Shown piece by piece: positions 44,662 to 53,599 of a DNA stretch of 64,000 nt; positions within the stretch are counted from its first letter, which is position 1; each line of letters begins with the position of its first letter. A program made the position numbers and the translations under genes. The notes under the pieces were generated by a model that saw only the letters and a list, made by a program, of their open reading frames with translations, was not told where the DNA came from and did not search any database. This DNA comes from Allobosea sp. Root483D1. GTDB taxonomy: Bacteria > Pseudomonadota > Alphaproteobacteria > Rhizobiales > Beijerinckiaceae. The stretch is from the NCBI RefSeq assembly GCF_001429505.1, contig NZ_LMJW01000011.1, positions 220,344 through 284,343 on the forward strand. The letters are read 5' to 3'.

Positions 44662-45617
44662 CGGGAGCCCTGCCGCCGGATGCGCGGGTCGATCGCCGCG
44701 TAGCTGATGTCGACGAGCAGGTTCGTCAGCACGAAGATGAGCACCACGACCAGCACCGCCCCCTGTAGCACGGGGAAATTGCGGGTCGAGATCGCGTCGA
44801 ACATCAGCCGGCCGAGGCCCGGGCGGGCGAAGACGATCTCGATGAGCACGGCGCCACCGAGCAGCCGCCCGACACCCATGCCGAGTACGGCCAGCGTCGG
44901 GATGCAGGCGTTCTTCAGCGCGTATTTGTAGGTGACGAGCCGGCCCGGCAGCCCATAGGCGCGCGAGAGCCGGATGAAGTTCTCGCCCATGGTCTCGAGC
45001 ATGGAGCTGCGCACGAGCCGGGCGATGAAGCCGATCCAGCCGACGCTGAGCGCGATCGTCGGCAGGATCAGGCGTTTGGCCTGGTCGAGCCAGTTGCCCT
45101 CCTCGCCGGCGCCGAGCACGGGCAGCCAGTTCAGCCAGATCGCGAAGATGAGCAGGAGGAAAATCGCGATCACGAAGGCCGGGATCGCGATGAAGGCGAC
45201 GCTGACGAAGGCGAAGACATGATCCAGCACCGAGCCGCGATGCGTCGCCGCATAGCAGCCGAGCGGCACGCCGATGGCGACGGCAAGGCCGATTGCCGTG
45301 AAGGTGAGGATGAAGGTGTAGGGCAGCACATCGGCGACGACCCGCGTCACCGGTCGTCCTGACAGGACGTCCGTTCCCAGATTGCCGAGGAGTACGTTGC
45401 CGAGGAAGGTGAAGAGGCGCCGGTACCAGGGCTGGTCCAGCCCCATCTCCATGATGAAGCGCTTTGCATATTCGGGCGTCGCGGAAGGCCCCAGCAAGGC
45501 GGTTGCCGGATCTCCCGGAACGAGCGCCGACAGCGCGAAGAGCAGGAGCATCGCCCCGAGCACGATCAGGGCCGTGGTCGCCAGCCTGCTGGCGACGTAG
45601 TGAGCCGTTTCACTCAT
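44658..45617 (-). CDS. Oligopeptide/dipeptide ABC transporter permease (OppB/DppB type)
   Basis: A 319-residue permease. The start MSETAHYVASRLATTALIVLG leads into the first helix; PGDPATALLG follows, and the EAA-like loop is METMGENFIRLSRAYGLP near 200. The C-terminus ends in the family YAAIDPRIRRQ. The ATG at 45617 is chosen because a longer open frame reaches back into the binding-protein gene; GGGAGC lies upstream. It follows the binding protein by 29 bases. Confidence 0.92.
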   Translation of the reverse strand: MSETAHYVASRLATTALIVLGAMLLLFALSALVPGDPATALLGPSATPEYAKRFIMEMGLDQPWYRRLFTFLGNVLLGNLGTDVLSGRPVTRVVADVLPYTFILTFTAIGLAVAIGVPLGCYAATHRGSVLDHVFAFVSVAFIAIPAFVIAIFLLLIFAIWLNWLPVLGAGEEGNWLDQAKRLILPTIALSVGWIGFIARLVRSSMLETMGENFIRLSRAYGLPGRLVTYKYALKNACIPTLAVLGMGVGRLLGGAVLIEIVFARPGLGRLMFDAISTRNFPVLQGAVLVVVLIFVLTNLLVDISYAAIDPRIRRQGSR

Positions 45618-45646
45618 CCGGGGCAGCTCCCGTTCCGCGTCGTCGC

Positions 45647-47191
45647 TCAGGCGCGGGCGAACTGTTCGAGCTGCCAGTCGATCGCGCCGGGCAGGAAGGC
45701 CGGTTTGACCGTGCTGCGCCGCACGACATAGGCGACGTCGTTGGTCAGCCAGACGAAGGCGGCGGACTTGTCCATCTCCTGCTGGGCCTTGACGACGATC
45801 TCGGCGCGCTTGGCCGGGTCGGCCTCGCTGATCGCGGCCTGTGCGAGCTTGTCGTATTCGGGGCTGTCGAAGCGCTGCCAGTTCCAGATGCCGATCTGGC
45901 TCGCGGTGAACCATTGCATCAGGAAGCTCGGGTCGAGCTTGCCGTTGAAGCGCATCATGAACATGTCGAGGGTCTTGCCTGCCTCGCCCTTGCCGGCATC
46001 CCAATAGGTGCCGCCTTCGCGGATATCGACATCGGCGGTGATGCCGACCTCCCGGAGCAGGGCCTGCGCGACCAGCGCCATGGTCTGGAAGGCCGGCTGG
46101 TTCAGGACGGTGATGCGGGTCTTGATCGCGGTCTGCCCGGCTTCCGCCAGCAGCCGCTTGGCCTCGGCGACGTTACGCTTGTAGACGGGCGCATCCTTCC
46201 ACTGCCCCAGGATAGGCGCCATGATCAGCGTGTTGAGGCGCGGGGCCTTGCCGTTGAAGCCGGCCAGCAGCATCTGGTCGACATCGAGCGCAAGCCGCAC
46301 GGCCTGCCGTACGCGGACGTCGGTGAAGGGCGCCTTCTGCATGTTGATGCCGAGCCAGATGAAGGCGAGGCCGGGCTGGCTCTCGACGCTGAGGCCAGAT
46401 GCGCCGCGCATCGGCTCCGCGATGGCCGGTGGCAGCACGGCGAAGTCGAGCTCACCGGAGCGCAACGCCAGTTCCGCGGTCTTGGGGTCCTGGATGAAGT
46501 TGACCTTGACCTCGTCGAAGGCCGGCTGGGGGCCCTTGTAGCCGGAGTTGCGCCGGAGCACCGCGCCACGCTGCTTCTCGACCGAGACGACCTGATACGC
46601 GCCGGAGCCGACCGGCTTCGTGTTGTGTTCCGCGCCGCGCGTGGTGACAGCCGTCTTCGAGACGATGCAGCCCGAGCAGTCGCCGATGGCGATCGTCATC
46701 AGGCCCGCATTCGGCTGGCTGAGCTTGATGCGCCCGGTATGCGTCCCGGTGACCTCCACCTCCGCCAGCCCCGACCAGTCGGCCTTATAGGGGGAAACCT
46801 TGCCGTCGACGGGCGCGACCGCGAAGCGCTCGAACGAGAACTTGACGTCCTCGGCGGTCATCTCGCCGAAGCCGTCGGTGAACATCTGCCCCGGCTTGAG
46901 CGTGAATTCGATGAGCGTCGGGCTAACCTGTTTCAGCTCGGAAGCGGCGTCGAGCTCGAGACCAGAACCGTCCAGCTTCAGGGCGGCCAGCCTCTGGAAC
47001 ACGCAGCGGATGACGTTGGCATCGTGCGGGCCGCCGCGGAAGGCCGGGTCGAGCGCGGTGATGTCGCGCTCGATGCGGACGGAGATGCTGTTCTTCTGCT
47101 GGGCGAATGCCGAAGAGCGTGCGCCCGATGCGAGAGAAAGCGCCGCCGCGGATGCGCCGACGAACGCACGACGAGACAAGGAACGATCCAT
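45647..47191 (-). CDS. Oligopeptide-type ABC transporter substrate-binding protein (family 5), Tat exported
   Basis: A 514-residue extracellular binding protein of the OppA/DppA family. The N-terminus has SRRAFVG, a clear twin-arginine signal, then a hydrophobic stretch ending in SSAFAQ. The mature part contains ERDITALDPAFRGG and the family segments QRLAALK and LKPGQMFTDGFGEMTAEDVKFSFER. The ATG at 47191 has GAGGGG eight bases upstream; upstream in-frame ATGs lack such a site. It is the first gene of the ten-gene minus-strand operon. Confidence 0.92.
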   Translation of the reverse strand: MDRSLSRRAFVGASAAALSLASGARSSAFAQQKNSISVRIERDITALDPAFRGGPHDANVIRCVFQRLAALKLDGSGLELDAASELKQVSPTLIEFTLKPGQMFTDGFGEMTAEDVKFSFERFAVAPVDGKVSPYKADWSGLAEVEVTGTHTGRIKLSQPNAGLMTIAIGDCSGCIVSKTAVTTRGAEHNTKPVGSGAYQVVSVEKQRGAVLRRNSGYKGPQPAFDEVKVNFIQDPKTAELALRSGELDFAVLPPAIAEPMRGASGLSVESQPGLAFIWLGINMQKAPFTDVRVRQAVRLALDVDQMLLAGFNGKAPRLNTLIMAPILGQWKDAPVYKRNVAEAKRLLAEAGQTAIKTRITVLNQPAFQTMALVAQALLREVGITADVDIREGGTYWDAGKGEAGKTLDMFMMRFNGKLDPSFLMQWFTASQIGIWNWQRFDSPEYDKLAQAAISEADPAKRAEIVVKAQQEMDKSAAFVWLTNDVAYVVRRSTVKPAFLPGAIDWQLEQFARA

Positions 47192-47495
47192 GGTGATCCC
47201 CTCATTTTGCATTGAGATGCGGGTCGTTGCCCGATCCGTCGAAGCGATCCTTTCCCAATTTGGAAAGGCCGTAAAGTCACGCGGCATGATTTGCATATGC
47301 AAAAGAAAATCCATCTGGCAGATCGATGGAACGCAAACTTTCCTTCGCAAGATCGACCGCAAAATAGACTGTTGTTACAGTTGTAATCCTTGGGCGCTCT
47401 TGCGAAGTTTTTGGTGACCATTCGCCGCAATGGTATCGTAGCGCAACAGGGTCACTGCGGGCATTCACGGTGGTACGCCTTCGCCGGAGACTGCC
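47192..47495. other. Divergent promoter region (Opp operon / desaturase)
   Basis: This is 304 bases with no gene of its own, serving both the minus-strand Opp operon and the plus-strand desaturase. It contains an inverted repeat at 47249-47268 and is richer in A and T around 47270-47390 than the flanking genes, as expected of a promoter. No -35/-10 boxes are assigned. Confidence 0.5.
47249..47268. promoter_or_regulatory. Inverted repeat, possible operator for the Opp operon
   Basis: CCTTTCC and GGAAAGG form 7-bp arms around CAATTT, about 58 bases upstream of the Tat-exported binding-protein start. The spacing fits an operator bound by a dimeric regulator. No regulator gene lies immediately beside the operon, so the binder is unknown. 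Confidence 0.4.
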
Positions 47496-48485
47496 ATGAG
47501 CCTCGACGTCATGCCTGCCGCTTCGCGCTTCCTGGCACGCCGGCGCGGGGTCGAATGGCCGACGATCCTGCTCGCCGCGGTGGTCTACGGAGGCTGGCTC
47601 GCCGTGACCTATTTCCATGCCAGCCTGCCCGCCTGGCTGGTCGCGGCTGTCGGCGCCTGGCTCGTCGCATGGCACAGCTCGATGCAGCACGAGATTCTGC
47701 ATGGCCACCCGACGCGGTCGCGCCGCGTCAACCGCGGCCTGGCATCAGTGCCGCTTTCGATCTGGCTACCTTATGAGAGCTATCGGGTTTCCCATCTGCG
47801 CCATCATTGCGACGAGCGGCTGACCGACCCGCTGGACGATCCGGAATCGCGATACCTCACCGTCGCGGACTGGGAGGGGCTCGGCCCCGTCGGCCGCACC
47901 CTGCTGCGGGCGCAGAAAACGCTGCTCGGGCGCCTCGTGATCGGCCCGTTCTGGGCAGTGGGACATTTCCTCGCCGACGAGGTCCGGGCCCTGAAGCGCG
48001 GTGACAAGGTGTCGCGACGCGCCTGGGGGGAGCACCTGCCCATGCTGCTGCTGGTACTCGCCTGGCTCGTCCTCGTCTGCGAGATGGGTTTGACCTTCTA
48101 TCTGCTGGCGATCGTCTACCCGGCGACGGCGTTGATGCTGCTGCGCTCCTTCGCCGAGCACAAGGCGGCCGAGGGCGTGCTGGAGCGCACCGCCATCGTC
48201 GAGAATGCGCCGATCCTCGGCCTGCTCTACCTCTACAACAATTTGCATGCCGTCCATCATGAGCGCCCGGTCATGCCCTGGTACGAGATTCCGCGCTGGT
48301 ACCGCGCCAATCGCGATCGGCTGGTCCGCGAGAACGGCGGCATGGTCTATGACGGCTATCTCGACGTCGCGCGCCGCTTCCTGCTGCGCGAGCACGACGT
48401 GGTCACGCATCCTTTCGAGCCAGCGGGCGAGCGCCCCGGTGCCGCGCTGCGCGATACGGCTTCGCGCAGGACGAACGTGATGTAG
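47496..48485 (+). CDS. Fatty acid desaturase/hydroxylase family membrane protein
   Basis: A 329-residue integral-membrane diiron enzyme. Three histidine boxes are present: HEILH near residue 70, HLRHH near 103 and HAVHH near 252, with two pairs of hydrophobic helices between. Such proteins insert double bonds or hydroxyl groups into fatty acyl chains, carotenoids or related lipids using O2. It is preceded by the divergent Opp promoter region and is convergent with the XRE regulator gene 45 bases downstream. Substrate unknown. Confidence 0.88.
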   Translation: MSLDVMPAASRFLARRRGVEWPTILLAAVVYGGWLAVTYFHASLPAWLVAAVGAWLVAWHSSMQHEILHGHPTRSRRVNRGLASVPLSIWLPYESYRVSHLRHHCDERLTDPLDDPESRYLTVADWEGLGPVGRTLLRAQKTLLGRLVIGPFWAVGHFLADEVRALKRGDKVSRRAWGEHLPMLLLVLAWLVLVCEMGLTFYLLAIVYPATALMLLRSFAEHKAAEGVLERTAIVENAPILGLLYLYNNLHAVHHERPVMPWYEIPRWYRANRDRLVRENGGMVYDGYLDVARRFLLREHDVVTHPFEPAGERPGAALRDTASRRTNVM

Positions 48486-48530
48486 CCGGCTCGATGGTTC
48501 TGCACTCCCGATCCGGCCCGTGCCTGGCGC

Positions 48531-49370
48531 TCAACCGAGCTCGCTCAGGATGTCGTCGACCGTCTCCGCGATCTGGTGGGGCTGGACCACGGCGAGTTTG
48601 ATCAGCTCGTCGAACCGCCTGCTGAACAGCCTGACATAGTCGATGCCGTTCAGCACCAGATAGCTCGTCCCGAGAAAGAGTGTCACGCGCTTGGGACCGA
48701 AGACGGTGAAGGGATTCGAATAGGTCTCCGTCAGCGTATAGAAGTACATGCGCAGGCTGGGGTAGAGCTCGGCGTAGAGCTTGCCGAAATGCTCGAGCTG
48801 GCGGCGGCGCGCAGTCTGGTTGAGCCCCTCCCACTTGCCTTCGCCCTTGGCCATCGTCGTCAACGCCTGGATGGAGGTGCAAACCTCCAATTCGCTTTCC
48901 GGCCGGCGCATCAGCGCGAGGCGCGCCCCGAACGACTGGCTGACGTTGTTGAGCGACGCGCCCTGATACTCGTAACGCAGCACCTCCTCGGTCTTCAGGA
49001 AGTCCGGGAGGCTGTCCGGCACCGTCCGGACACGGTAGCCCTCGACCTCGCGCAGCCAGCCGAGGAAATGGTCGTCGATGGGCGAGCGGGTATGCGTCTG
49101 GATCTGCATGATCGAGTCGATGATCTGCGTCCCGACCTCCTTGCGCGGTGTCAGGCCGAGCAGCCAGTCGACCGAGACCTGGCAGGCCTTCGCCAGGGCG
49201 ATGAGCGTGTCCGCGCGCGGCATGCGCGGGCCATCCGCCGAGAGAAGCTGCGACAGGGTCGAGCGGTCGATCTCGGCCATGCGGGCGAAGGCCGCCTGGT
49301 TCAGGCCCGATCCATCGATCAGCGATTGCAGGCGATGACGAAAGCCAGCGGCGGCATCGACGGCGTTCAT
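48531..49370 (-). CDS. XRE-family (Cro/C1-type) transcriptional regulator with large C-terminal domain
   Basis: A 279-residue regulator. The helix-turn-helix occupies ~12-75 (LNQAAFARMAEIDRSTLSQLL). The remaining ~200 residues are a conserved-looking globular domain without a recognised fold, probably a ligand sensor. It is divergent from the Rieske oxygenase/HAL-family operon; two 10-bp palindromes lie in the shared promoter region. Local control of that operon is the natural inference. Confidence 0.88.
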   Translation of the reverse strand: MNAVDAAAGFRHRLQSLIDGSGLNQAAFARMAEIDRSTLSQLLSADGPRMPRADTLIALAKACQVSVDWLLGLTPRKEVGTQIIDSIMQIQTHTRSPIDDHFLGWLREVEGYRVRTVPDSLPDFLKTEEVLRYEYQGASLNNVSQSFGARLALMRRPESELEVCTSIQALTTMAKGEGKWEGLNQTARRRQLEHFGKLYAELYPSLRMYFYTLTETYSNPFTVFGPKRVTLFLGTSYLVLNGIDYVRLFSRRFDELIKLAVVQPHQIAETVDDILSELG

Positions 49371-49392
49371 GAAACCATCCGATCGTTCTGGT

Positions 49393-49402
49393 TTGTCTAC
49401 AA
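49393..49402. promoter_or_regulatory. Candidate XRE operator, copy 1
   Basis: TTGTCTACAA is a palindrome of TTGT and ACAA around two bases, 23 bases upstream of the XRE gene. A near-identical copy, TTGTCAACAA, starts 49 bases to the right. Paired sites between divergent genes are typical of local autoregulation. Confidence 0.45.
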
Positions 49403-49441
49403 CTGTCTCTCAAAGACGCAGACAAGTTTTGAAAGCTAGGA

Positions 49442-49451
49442 TTGTCAACAA
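49442..49451. promoter_or_regulatory. Candidate XRE operator, copy 2
   Basis: TTGTCAACAA matches copy 1 at nine of ten positions and lies 71 bases upstream of the Rieske oxygenase start. It is well placed to control the oxygenase/HAL-family operon. Confidence 0.45.
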
Positions 49452-49522
49452 ACATCACATGATGCGCCTTGGCCCGTCCGCTCGCTCCACCTTAACTCGA
49501 TGCGAACCGGGGAATGCAGGCG

Positions 49523-50779
49523 ATGAACCGCTGGAAGGCTGGCGAAAGGGCGGAAGACCGGATGAGCCGGGAGCGGATGGCGCATCTCCTTGCGGAGCGG
49601 GTGCCGCACACCTCGCTGCCGCACCCGTTCTACAACGACCCCGAATTCTTCCGTCTCGACATGCAGGCGATCTTCGAAAGCCGCTGGGTCTTCGCCGGCC
49701 TCGCCTGTGAAATCCGCAAACCCGGCGCGTTCTTCACATTTGAAATCGGCGAGACCTCGGTCATCGTCTGCCGCGACCGGGAGATGACGGTACGGGCCTT
49801 CTTCAACAGCTGCCGGCATCGTGGCTCGCTCGTGCTGGATCAGCCGTGCGGCCGCAGGACGACCTTCGTGTGTCCCTATCATCACTGGAGCTACGATCCG
49901 GCTGGCCAACTCGTGCGCGCGCCGAACCTCGATCCGGCAGTCGACAAGGCCAAGCTCGGCTTGCGGCCGGTCCATGTCCGCGAGATCGCCGGGCTGATCT
50001 ATGTCTGCCTTGCCGAAGACGCTCCGGACATCGCGCCTCTTGTCGCTGCGCTCGGGCCTGCGGCCGCGCCGCACCGTTTGGGCGAGGGCAAGGTCGTTCA
50101 CACGATCACGCTGCGCGAGCAGGGCAACTGGAAGCTCGTGATGGAGAACGCCCGCGAATGCGATCATTGCCAGGCGGGGCATCCCGAGCTGATGAACACG
50201 CTCCTGATCTTCGATTTCGCCGACCCCTGGAACGATCCCTACATCACCGAGTTCTGGCGGCGCTGCGAGGCCTCCGGCCTGCCCAGCGTCACCAGGGACG
50301 GCGCCGATTTCCGCGTCGGGCGCATGCCTTTCAAGGCCGGCAATCTCTCGATCACGATGGACGGCAAGCCTGCGGTGTCCCGCCGCCTCGCCGACTGGCC
50401 GGACCAGGATATCGGGTCTCTGCGTTTCACCCATTATCCCAGCATGTTCGGACATATCCACGCGGACTATGCCATCGTCGTGCAGATGCTGCCGAGATCG
50501 GCGGGCGAGACCATCGTCACCTGCAAATGGGTGGTGCATGCCGAGGCGGTCGAAGGGACGGACTACGATCTCGAGCGGCTCGTCGAGGTCTGGCGCGCGA
50601 CCAACGACCAGGACCGGCAGCTCGTCGAGCGCAACCAGCGCGGGGTTCGCTCCGTCGGCTATCGCCCTGGCCCCTATGCCGAGGCCTCCGAGCACGGCGT
50701 CTGGACCTTCGTCGAATGGTATGCCCGGACGATGCAGGGCTTTGCCGAGGCCGTCTCCCACCCCGCGGCCGCCGAATAA
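49523..50779 (+). CDS. Rieske non-heme iron oxygenase, catalytic (alpha) subunit
   Basis: A 418-residue oxygenase. The Rieske [2Fe-2S] ligands are Cys97/His99 and Cys117/His120 in SCRHRG and CPYHHW. Mononuclear iron ligands are His215 and His220 in ECDHCQAGH, with an acidic bridging residue nearby. The form resembles single-subunit-type oxygenases of the choline monooxygenase/carnitine/stachydrine group; no beta subunit is adjacent. The ATG at 49523 is favoured because GGGGA lies nine bases upstream; an ATG at 49514 touches that sequence. The HAL-family gene follows 44 bases later. A reductase must come from elsewhere. Confidence 0.9.
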   Translation: MNRWKAGERAEDRMSRERMAHLLAERVPHTSLPHPFYNDPEFFRLDMQAIFESRWVFAGLACEIRKPGAFFTFEIGETSVIVCRDREMTVRAFFNSCRHRGSLVLDQPCGRRTTFVCPYHHWSYDPAGQLVRAPNLDPAVDKAKLGLRPVHVREIAGLIYVCLAEDAPDIAPLVAALGPAAAPHRLGEGKVVHTITLREQGNWKLVMENARECDHCQAGHPELMNTLLIFDFADPWNDPYITEFWRRCEASGLPSVTRDGADFRVGRMPFKAGNLSITMDGKPAVSRRLADWPDQDIGSLRFTHYPSMFGHIHADYAIVVQMLPRSAGETIVTCKWVVHAEAVEGTDYDLERLVEVWRATNDQDRQLVERNQRGVRSVGYRPGPYAEASEHGVWTFVEWYARTMQGFAEAVSHPAAAE

Positions 50780-50823
50780 CACGGCCATGCCACGTCCATT
50801 CCGACGACTGAAAGGAAACCCGC

Positions 50824-52362
50824 GTGAGCGTCATGCAACTGGGCTCGACGAGCGTCGGCCTCGGCACCATCCTCTCCATCGTCGATGAGGGGCGCGCGAT
50901 CGCCCTCGATCCCGTCGCCGTCGCGCGGGTCGCCGCGGCGCGGGCCGTCGTCGATCGCTATATGCATCGCGACGAACCGATCTATGGGCTCAATACCGGG
51001 CTCGGCGGCAATGTCGGCTACCGGATCCCGCCGGACGAGATCGAGGCCTTCCAGGTCAAGCTGGTGCGCGGCCGCTGCATCGGCGTGGGCGAGCCGTTCC
51101 CGGAGCGGGCCGGCCGCGCCATGCTGCTGAGCCGCATCGTCGGCATGGCGCAGGGCGGCTCGGGCGTCTCGCCTGCGGTGCTCGACCTCGCGGTCGCCAT
51201 GTTCAATGCCGGCATCACGCCGGTCGTCCCCGGCCGCGGCTCGATCGGCGCCGGAGACCTCGGCCTGTGCGCGCATCTCGGCGCGGCCCTGATCGGCCTG
51301 GGTGATGTCTACCTGAAGGGGCGCCGAATGCCGGCAGCCGAGGCGCTGCGCGCCGCCGGGCTCGCGCCCGCCCGGCTTGGACCCAAGGACGGGCTAGCGA
51401 TCCTGAACGCGAGCGCGGTCAGCTGCGGCTATGCGGCGCTCGTCCTGGCGGATCTCTCCGACGTGCTCTCGTCCTCGATGGTCGTCGCAGCCCTGGCGGG
51501 CGAGGGCTACGCCGCCAATCCGCGCATCTTCGATGCGCGATTGGCCGCAGCGCGGCCGGCACGCGGACAGGTCCAGGCAGCGGCCGCCTTCCGTACGGCG
51601 CTGAACGGCAGCTACCTCCACGACGCAGGCGCCGCCCGCTCCATCCAGGATGCGCTGTGCTTCCGCGTGCTCTCGCAAGTCTACGGGCCGGCGCTCGCCA
51701 GTTTCGAGACCGCCGTCGCCAGTGTCGCTACGGAAGTCAATTCCGCCGCCGACAACCCGCTCGTCATGGCCGATGACGACCTTATCCTGTCGACCGCCAA
51801 TTTCCACACCCCTGACATCGCGCTGTCCTTCGATGCGCTGGCGATCGTCAACGTCCAGCTCGCGACGGCCTCGGCCTATCGCACGATCAAGCTGATGAAC
51901 GCGCAGCTCTCGGGGCTGCCGAAATACCTCTCGCCGCTGGGCGGAGCCTCCAACGGCTACAACTCGATGCAGAAGACGGTGTCGGCCCTGCAGGGCGAGG
52001 TGAGGCTGAAGGCCACGCCGGCGAGCACGGATGCGATTCCGGTTTCCGAGGCGGTCGAGGACCACGCGCCGCAGACGCTGCTGACGATCCGGAAGCTCGA
52101 TGAGCAGATCCTGCCGCTGCGGCTGATCTTCGCCATCGAGGCGCTGGTCGCGGCGCAGGCGGTCGACCTGCGCGGCAAGCCCCGCCTCGCCAGAACGACG
52201 GGCGCGCTCTACGAGGCGATCCGCGCCGACATCCCGATGCTCCAGGACGATCGCGAGAACGGTCCGGATGCCGATCGCGTCGCTGCGATCCTGCGTGGCG
52301 GAGAGCTGCTTCGCAGGCTGCGCCAGGGCCTCGGGGACGCCGCGCTCTTTTCGATGGGATGA
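50824..52362 (+). CDS. HAL/PAL/TAL-family ammonia-lyase homologue lacking the MIO serine
   Basis: A 512-residue member of the aromatic amino acid lyase family. It keeps Tyr54 in YGLNTGLG, Asn195 in LAILNAS, Arg281 in QDALCFR, EVNSAADNPLV at ~304-314, NFH at 326-328 and EDH at 412-414. At residues 139-151 the family motif GSxGASGDL reads GSIGAGDLGLCAH: the Ser of the Ala-Ser-Gly triad that cyclises to MIO is missing by an in-frame one-codon deletion. Normal MIO formation should be impossible, so the protein either does different chemistry or is inactive. Start GTG with AAGGAA upstream, following the Rieske gene. Confidence 0.85.
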   Translation: MSVMQLGSTSVGLGTILSIVDEGRAIALDPVAVARVAAARAVVDRYMHRDEPIYGLNTGLGGNVGYRIPPDEIEAFQVKLVRGRCIGVGEPFPERAGRAMLLSRIVGMAQGGSGVSPAVLDLAVAMFNAGITPVVPGRGSIGAGDLGLCAHLGAALIGLGDVYLKGRRMPAAEALRAAGLAPARLGPKDGLAILNASAVSCGYAALVLADLSDVLSSSMVVAALAGEGYAANPRIFDARLAAARPARGQVQAAAAFRTALNGSYLHDAGAARSIQDALCFRVLSQVYGPALASFETAVASVATEVNSAADNPLVMADDDLILSTANFHTPDIALSFDALAIVNVQLATASAYRTIKLMNAQLSGLPKYLSPLGGASNGYNSMQKTVSALQGEVRLKATPASTDAIPVSEAVEDHAPQTLLTIRKLDEQILPLRLIFAIEALVAAQAVDLRGKPRLARTTGALYEAIRADIPMLQDDRENGPDADRVAAILRGGELLRRLRQGLGDAALFSMG

Positions 52363-52423
52363 GTCCCCGAAGCCCGGCGGGGGGCGTCTCCGATCGGCGC
52401 TCTTCGTCGTAAGGGGCCGTGGC

Positions 52424-53521
52424 TCAGGGCACCGCGATCAGGCGGATGAGGCCGAGCGAGATCGCCGCGAGCGCGAGGAGCGAGAGCACGACCGTCGCCG
52501 TGACGCGGGGGCCGGCCTTTGCGACAGACCGGATGTCGACACTGAGCCCGAGTGCCGCCATCGAGATGATCGTCAGCAGGTTCGCGACGGTGGCCAGCGG
52601 GGTCAGCAGGACCGCTGGAATGAGTCCGGCCGAGCGAAACGCCGCCATCACCAGGAAGCCGACGATGAACCAGGGCACGAGGTGATGAACCGCGATCGGG
52701 CGCGACGCGGGACGAGATCCTGTCGCCTCCTGCCGGGTCGGCACGTCCGTCTCCTGGCGCAGTCGGCCGGACAGCAGCGACAGCACGAGGATGACGGGCC
52801 CCAGCATGAGCACGCGCACCAGCTTGACCAGCGTTCCGATTTGGGTTGCGGCCTGGCCCGCCGGCGCCGTGGCCGCGAGGACCTGGGGAACGGCATAGAC
52901 CGTCAGGCCCGACAGGATTCCGAACTGATGGACGCTGAGGCCCAGCATCGGGATCAGGAGCGGCAGGCAAAGCACGACCACGACCCCGAGCACCGCTGTG
53001 AAGGCGATCGAGGCGGCGACGTCGTCGCCATTAGCGCCGATGACCGGCGCGGTGGCTGCGATGGCAGAATTTCCGCAGATGGAATTGCCGCAGGCGACGA
53101 GGATCGCCATCCTTTGCGACAGCCCCAGCAGGCGGCCGATGCCGTAGCTCAGGCCGATCGCAAGCAAGACCACGGCGGCGATGCCGAGGAGAAGCGGGGC
53201 GCCGGTGGCGGCGATCGTGGCGGCACTCAAGGAGGCGCCGAGCAACACGACCGCGAGCTCCAGCAGGGTCTTCGCCGAGAACGAGATACCCGGGCGCCAG
53301 CGGCTACCGGGCCTCCAGAGCGACCTGACCAGAGTTCCGATCAGGATCGCCAGGACGAGGGCTTCCAGCCAGGCCCGCTGGAAGAACCTGGCTTCCAGAT
53401 GCTCGGCGGCGAGAGCAACACCCGATACGGCGAGGCACAGCAGCAGGCCGGGCCAGAGGCGCTTCACGCCGAGCGCGATTTGATCGGCGAAACTCGTTTG
53501 GAGTCGGCTTTGAAGCGTCAT
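52424..53521 (-). CDS. YeiH-family putative sulfate exporter (UPF0324) membrane protein
   Basis: A 365-residue polytopic membrane protein with about ten hydrophobic helices. Family signatures include ILVACGNSICGNSAIAA near 155-172 and the repeated helix containing LLELAVVLLGASL. The family (PF03601-type) is annotated as putative sulfate or anion exporter; transport has not been shown for most members. The ATG at 53521 is preferred to an upstream start. It is divergent from a LysR gene, the same arrangement as yeiH/yeiE in enterobacteria. Confidence 0.87.
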   Translation of the reverse strand: MTLQSRLQTSFADQIALGVKRLWPGLLLCLAVSGVALAAEHLEARFFQRAWLEALVLAILIGTLVRSLWRPGSRWRPGISFSAKTLLELAVVLLGASLSAATIAATGAPLLLGIAAVVLLAIGLSYGIGRLLGLSQRMAILVACGNSICGNSAIAATAPVIGANGDDVAASIAFTAVLGVVVVLCLPLLIPMLGLSVHQFGILSGLTVYAVPQVLAATAPAGQAATQIGTLVKLVRVLMLGPVILVLSLLSGRLRQETDVPTRQEATGSRPASRPIAVHHLVPWFIVGFLVMAAFRSAGLIPAVLLTPLATVANLLTIISMAALGLSVDIRSVAKAGPRVTATVVLSLLALAAISLGLIRLIAVP

Positions 53522-53599
53522 TGCAGCACTCGGCACTTTGATACGCCGAGTTTGATTTGTTCGATCCAAGCAATCCAACGTGTTGTTTGTCTTGTTTCA

